Of a DNA stretch of 8,858 nucleotides, positions 6,269 through 8,858 are shown piece after piece. The notes under the pieces were generated by a model. The model was not told the origin of the DNA. It worked only from the letters and a program-made list of their open reading frames with translations, and did not search any database. How positions within the stretch are numbered: position 1 is the stretch's first letter; each line of letters starts with the position of its first letter. Origin of the DNA: an uncultured Methanobrevibacter sp. GTDB lineage: Archaea > Methanobacteriota > Methanobacteria > Methanobacteriales > Methanobacteriaceae. The position numbers were made by a program, and so were the translations under genes. Location: positions 1 through 8,858 of the forward strand of contig NZ_CALCYR010000168.1 of the NCBI RefSeq assembly GCF_937906425.1, read 5' to 3'.

Positions 6269-6335
6269 ATTTATCATAAACATAGATTTTCATGATTGTA
6301 AACTATATGACTAATATGTTAAAATTATGATAAAT
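6269..6335. repeat. Perfect 11-bp inverted repeat with 45-base spacer
   Basis: ATTTATCATAA (6269-6279) is mirrored exactly by TTATGATAAAT (6325-6335). Immediately inside, ACATA (6280-6284) pairs with TATGT (6315-6319), leaving a five-base bulge (6320-6324). The predicted stem is thus 16 pairs. It stands out because this part of the spacer is not low-complexity A/T sequence. It could be a structured RNA element, a 3' end signal of the Ftr homologue or paired protein-binding sites. Confidence 0.6.
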
Positions 6336-6386
6336 AATTTGGATTAAATAAATTGAAACAACAATTAATAATTTTAATACTTGAAC

Positions 6387-7271
6387 TTATAAAATATCCA
6401 ATAAATTAGTCTTATGTTCACCTAATTTACCTTCAAAGTTTCCAGCTGAAATCTTAACAACACCATCTATATCAATAATAGCATCTATTGCAGTTTTAAT
6501 AGCTAAATTCATTGAATCATTATCAGTAGCATTCAATACAATTTCAGGAATATACTTAACACCATCTGGAACCTTTGACTCCTCCTTAAGAGTGTCCTTA
6601 AGTGAAGGGCAATATGGATGATTTGTACTTGGACCTATTTCAGGGAAATTGGTTTCAGGTTTACTTGCAGCTGAACAGATTCCGAAAGGAGTGCAAACAC
6701 CATCGATTTCCATTATTGTATCAATGATAATCTTTCCAGCTTCAAGAACAGCTTCCTTGCTGCTGCACATATACCAAAAATTACCCCCCATAACTCCATT
6801 TGCATATTTCAATTCAGATTCAATCTGGAAATCAGGAACTGCTATTGGAACATTTATCATTTTTCTTCCATACTCTTCAAATTCCCATTCATATCCATCA
6901 CCGCAGTGACCTACCCTTTCCATCATAGGAATGGAACCTACAGGATTTTCAGTTAGGGAAAAGACTCTTGTAAATGGTTTTACAAGAATGTCCTGACGAA
7001 TTCTATAGGACAATTCCTTTTCAAATTTTTCCAAATCATCTGTAAGCCAGAATTGAACAATTGCCCCAGGTCTTCCATCAGGAGTTTTATCTGGAGAGAC
7101 AAATGATTCCACACCTGCTTCAACCCTGCCAATAACTGCACTTGGAGTTGCAGTAGAATCATAAGCCGCCTGTTTAACTGTTAATTCATCTTCAGCTGTA
7201 ATCAATGCTCTTATATACATTCCATCAAAGTATTCAAAGAATGTATCTTCCACTTTTTCATAATTAGCCAT
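6387..7271 (-). CDS. ftr: Formylmethanofuran:tetrahydromethanopterin formyltransferase homologue (probable second, divergent copy)
   Basis: A 294-residue protein, close to the 297 of the crystallised Methanopyrus enzyme. Ftr moves the formyl group from formylmethanofuran to tetrahydromethanopterin, the second step of CO2 reduction to methane, in the cytoplasm. Conserved blocks are TPDGRPG (63-69), GDGYE (124-128), GV-GGNF (159-165), PFG-SAASK (195-204), STN-YCP (215-222) and the near-terminal KISAGNF-GKLG (273-284). Compared from memory with typical Ftr, the PFPGGI-ASASK loop is shortened by about two residues and the N-terminal half is divergent. It is therefore probably the paralogue that Methanobacteriales keep besides the main enzyme, and activity is unproven. 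ATG 7271 follows GGCGAT by three bases, a good ribosome site. It is downstream of the HAD gene and upstream of the kinase, all on one strand. Confidence 0.9.
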   Translation of the reverse strand: MANYEKVEDTFFEYFDGMYIRALITAEDELTVKQAAYDSTATPSAVIGRVEAGVESFVSPDKTPDGRPGAIVQFWLTDDLEKFEKELSYRIRQDILVKPFTRVFSLTENPVGSIPMMERVGHCGDGYEWEFEEYGRKMINVPIAVPDFQIESELKYANGVMGGNFWYMCSSKEAVLEAGKIIIDTIMEIDGVCTPFGICSAASKPETNFPEIGPSTNHPYCPSLKDTLKEESKVPDGVKYIPEIVLNATDNDSMNLAIKTAIDAIIDIDGVVKISAGNFEGKLGEHKTNLLDIL

Positions 7272-7419
7272 AATATCGCCTAAATAATTAAAATTTAATA
7301 AGTGAATAAAACTCTATAACAATCAATCAAATAATAAATTAATTTTAATTTAAATCATAAATTAAATAATCTTAATATGCCAATAAAAAGCAATAATAAT
7401 CAAAATAATTAATATTTAC

Positions 7420-7442
7420 AATAATCAATAATCAATAATCAA
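7420..7442. repeat. 7-bp tandem repeat (aataatc)x3
   Basis: Three perfect copies of aataatc followed by aa lie just after the stop of the HAD gene, in the 177-bp spacer before the Ftr homologue. The rest of that spacer (7272-7419) is plain AT-rich sequence. It contains a T5 run on the minus strand near 7384-7388 that may assist termination. Confidence 0.85.
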
Positions 7443-7448
7443 GGTCTT

Positions 7449-8858
7449 TTATCCTAAACCGCCAATGTCTGTTCCCCTAATATTATTTCTCATCTCTTTA
7501 CTTAATTTAAGCAAATAATCATAATTCTCTTCAGTAATTATCTCGATTATAGGAGCAGGCTTATTATAAAATTCCTTTTCAAATTCTTCAATTAATGAAT
7601 AATCCACTTCAAAGTCCTTGAATGCATCATCAGGCCCCTTTTCAGAGTAGACCTTAACAAAGTCCAAAATGTAGTCCCTGTCATATCTTGAATGAAGATC
7701 TATGAGAATTGATGTTGGAATTGTATTTTCAGACACAACAGCTATCTCAGCAACCTTCAATGGATACTCGTTTCCATTGAAACTGACTGAAATGCCTCCA
7801 TTCTCCCTTGCATAACTTAAAGGCTCAACATCGGTAATGCTGTCTCCAATATAAAAAATGGAACCTTCCTCAAGAGACAATCTTTCAACAATGTCCTCAA
7901 CAGCGATTTGCTTTCCCTTGCCTCCAACGGTTTTCACATTTTCTATATAAGTGTTGATTTCCAATTTTGGAATTTCATTAAAGAAAATATCATATAAAAC
8001 ATCAAAATCCTCTTTTTTAGCTTCCCCATGTTGAAGAATGATTTTTCTAAACTCTTCAATCTTTTCAAGTTCAGCTATAAATTTAGGAGACTTTGCTCCA
8101 ACAGATGCCTTTGAAATTGAAGGGGAACTTTCACCATCATTATAATTAGTGTTCTTATCCAAATCCAATTGGGTATGATAAGTGTTTTCAAATGGAAATT
8201 CCATGAAATTTGAAAGCGCTTCAATATATTGGCCATAGCTTGTGCTGACAATGAATGCATCCATCAATTCATTTGCAAGTGCAAGTGTGGCTTTTGAACC
8301 ATTTACAATGAAAATGTTTTCCCGTGAAAAATCAATCATCTTGTCATTGGTCAAGCCTGCAAGCTTGAAAAATGGAACGATAAGCTTAAGAGTGTCTCCA
8401 GCATGATAATTTTCCTTCTTTAAATCATCCACCAAATAATCGTCAAAACGACTGATTATCTTAAACAATCTATCTCCATCTTCAATAAACTCTGCTGCCA
8501 ATTCATAGGCATTGTCATTTAAAGTCAATGGACCTTCACAATCAGTGATAAAAACCTTTTTCACCATATTTTTTCTTCCTAATAAAGCATATCTCATAGT
8601 AACATCAGTAGCATAGTATTTTTCACCACTAGTTAGGTATTGCTTTCCTTTTATATCATATCTATTTGATTTGTTAACAATAAAAGAATCTTCAATATTT
8701 CTAATGTAAGAATTAACTGTATTTAAAGATAACTCTTTCTCACCATTACTTCTAAACGTATCATATATCTTTTGTGGATTTGTAAGTGATCCAACTGCAG
8801 ATGCCAACATATTAATTATAGAAGATTTACCGACATTCGGTTTTCCGACAATTGCAAT
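7449..8858 (-). CDS. HAD-superfamily hydrolase-like protein (EhaR-like), in one open frame with a chimeric N-terminal extension; 5' end off the window
   Basis: The frame stays open to the right edge, giving at least 469 residues. The recognisable protein begins at an internal ATG at 8567 (372 residues): MVKKVFITDCEGPLTLNDNA. HAD motifs, numbered from that Met, are motif I D9-C-E11-G (Glu replaces the usual second Asp), motif II FIVSTSYGQ (106-114), motif III lysine in GGKGK (215-219) and motif IV YIGDSITD (239-246) with D242 and D246 for magnesium. Cap-like helices lie between I and II, and a polar low-complexity linker at 128-163. The C-terminal ~90 residues are unassigned. A magnesium-dependent phosphatase is expected, but the substrate is unknown. 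From memory, such a protein is annotated as Eha hydrogenase subunit R in Methanobacteriales and neighbours an Ftr paralogue, as here. The 8567 ATG has only GGAAG about seven bases upstream, weaker than its neighbours' sites. Residues encoded by 8568-8858 look foreign to it (see separate entry). Confidence 0.8.
   Translation of the reverse strand: MAIVGKPNVGKSSIINMLASAVGSLTNPQKIYDTFRSNGEKELSLNTVNSYIRNIEDSFIVNKSNRYDIKGKQYLTSGEKYYATDVTMRYALLGRKNMVKKVFITDCEGPLTLNDNAYELAAEFIEDGDRLFKIISRFDDYLVDDLKKENYHAGDTLKLIVPFFKLAGLTNDKMIDFSRENIFIVNGSKATLALANELMDAFIVSTSYGQYIEALSNFMEFPFENTYHTQLDLDKNTNYNDGESSPSISKASVGAKSPKFIAELEKIEEFRKIILQHGEAKKEDFDVLYDIFFNEIPKLEINTYIENVKTVGGKGKQIAVEDIVERLSLEEGSIFYIGDSITDVEPLSYARENGGISVSFNGNEYPLKVAEIAVVSENTIPTSILIDLHSRYDRDYILDFVKVYSEKGPDDAFKDFEVDYSLIEEFEKEFYNKPAPIIEIITEENYDYLLKLSKEMRNNIRGTDIGGLG
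8568..8858 (-). pseudogene. In-frame chimeric remnant: GTPase-like P-loop joined to a DUF4143-type ATPase C-terminal fragment
   Basis: Read on the minus strand from the window edge, the frame gives IAIVGKPNVGKSSIIN (8811-8858), a Walker A/G1 motif (GxPNVGKS) typical of TRAFAC-class GTPases. It is followed directly by about 81 residues (MLASAVGSLTNPQKI ... NRYDIKGKQYL ... EKYYATDVTMRYALLGRKN). These resemble the DUF4143 part of the AAA-type ATPases abundant in Methanobrevibacter genomes. In those ATPases this region is followed by ENIVYLEL-type sequence and preceded by a different P-loop (GxRRxGKS). Here neither is present, and the frame passes without stop into the HAD protein. Both partners are thus truncated at both joins. 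Family assignment is from recalled motifs. It may be a remnant of deletions, a true fusion or an assembly chimera. Confidence 0.6.

Larger units (their letters stand above)
6031..6386. other. 356-bp AT-rich spacer between the Ftr homologue and the kinase
   Basis: Two parts are visible. Positions 6060-6255 are low-complexity A/T with a 42-bp exact duplication. Positions 6256-6360 are more complex and contain a long-spaced inverted repeat (6269-6335). TTTAAATGA on the minus strand (near 6070-6078) could be the kinase TATA box, but it is weak. No ORF or tRNA was recognised. Confidence 0.6.

Noticed and set aside
6649..6909. Plus-strand open frame of 86 codons opposite the Ftr homologue
   Set aside because: It is antisense to conserved Ftr motifs, with no ribosome site or recognisable domain.
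8811..8858. Start of a complete GTPase gene entering the window
   Set aside because: After the P-loop no G2-G4 motifs follow; the frame passes straight into ATPase-like and HAD sequence, so it is a fragment in this window. A circularly permuted GTPase with its G1 near the end cannot be excluded without more upstream sequence.

Overview
The window most resembles a host-associated methanogenic archaeon of the order Methanobacteriales, probably Methanobrevibacter. Three things point there: very AT-rich spacers, a recognisable formylmethanofuran:tetrahydromethanopterin formyltransferase (Ftr) homologue, and archaeal translation signals. Nearly every gene has a GTGAT-like or GGNGAT-like ribosome binding site 3-4 bases before its ATG. 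The genus is inferred from gene content and composition, not from a marker gene.

Layout from left to right: an array of 9-bp repeats at the left edge; a UDP-sugar epimerase-type NAD-dependent dehydratase on the minus strand (114-1109); a 530-bp AT-rich divergent spacer; an Old Yellow Enzyme-type flavin oxidoreductase on the plus strand (about 1640-2641); then five minus-strand genes. In their own transcription order (right to left) these are a HAD-superfamily protein, an Ftr homologue, a PfkB/ribokinase-type sugar kinase, a 6[4Fe-4S] polyferredoxin and a two-CBS-domain protein. The spacers between them (about 180-480 bp) are long, so they may be separate transcripts rather than one tight operon, although they are all co-directional.

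From memory, and not checked here, Methanothermobacter carries a similar set (HAD protein, second Ftr copy, ribokinase, polyferredoxin) at and just after the end of the eha energy-converting hydrogenase operon. The block may therefore be an Eha-associated accessory module linking low-potential electrons (polyferredoxin) to the formylmethanofuran step of CO2 reduction. No hydrogenase subunit is visible in the window.

The oddest part is the right edge. The HAD gene is preceded, in one unbroken frame, by an 81-residue fragment resembling the C-terminal part of DUF4143-type AAA ATPases. Before that comes a GTPase-like P-loop that runs off the window. This looks like a three-part chimera made by in-frame deletion or recombination, or an assembly artefact. 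The second striking theme is that almost every spacer carries its own private tandem or direct repeat (9, 10, 41, 38, 58, 35/36, 31-36 and 7 bp periods). One of these appears to be a multiplied copy of the last codons and stop of the kinase gene.
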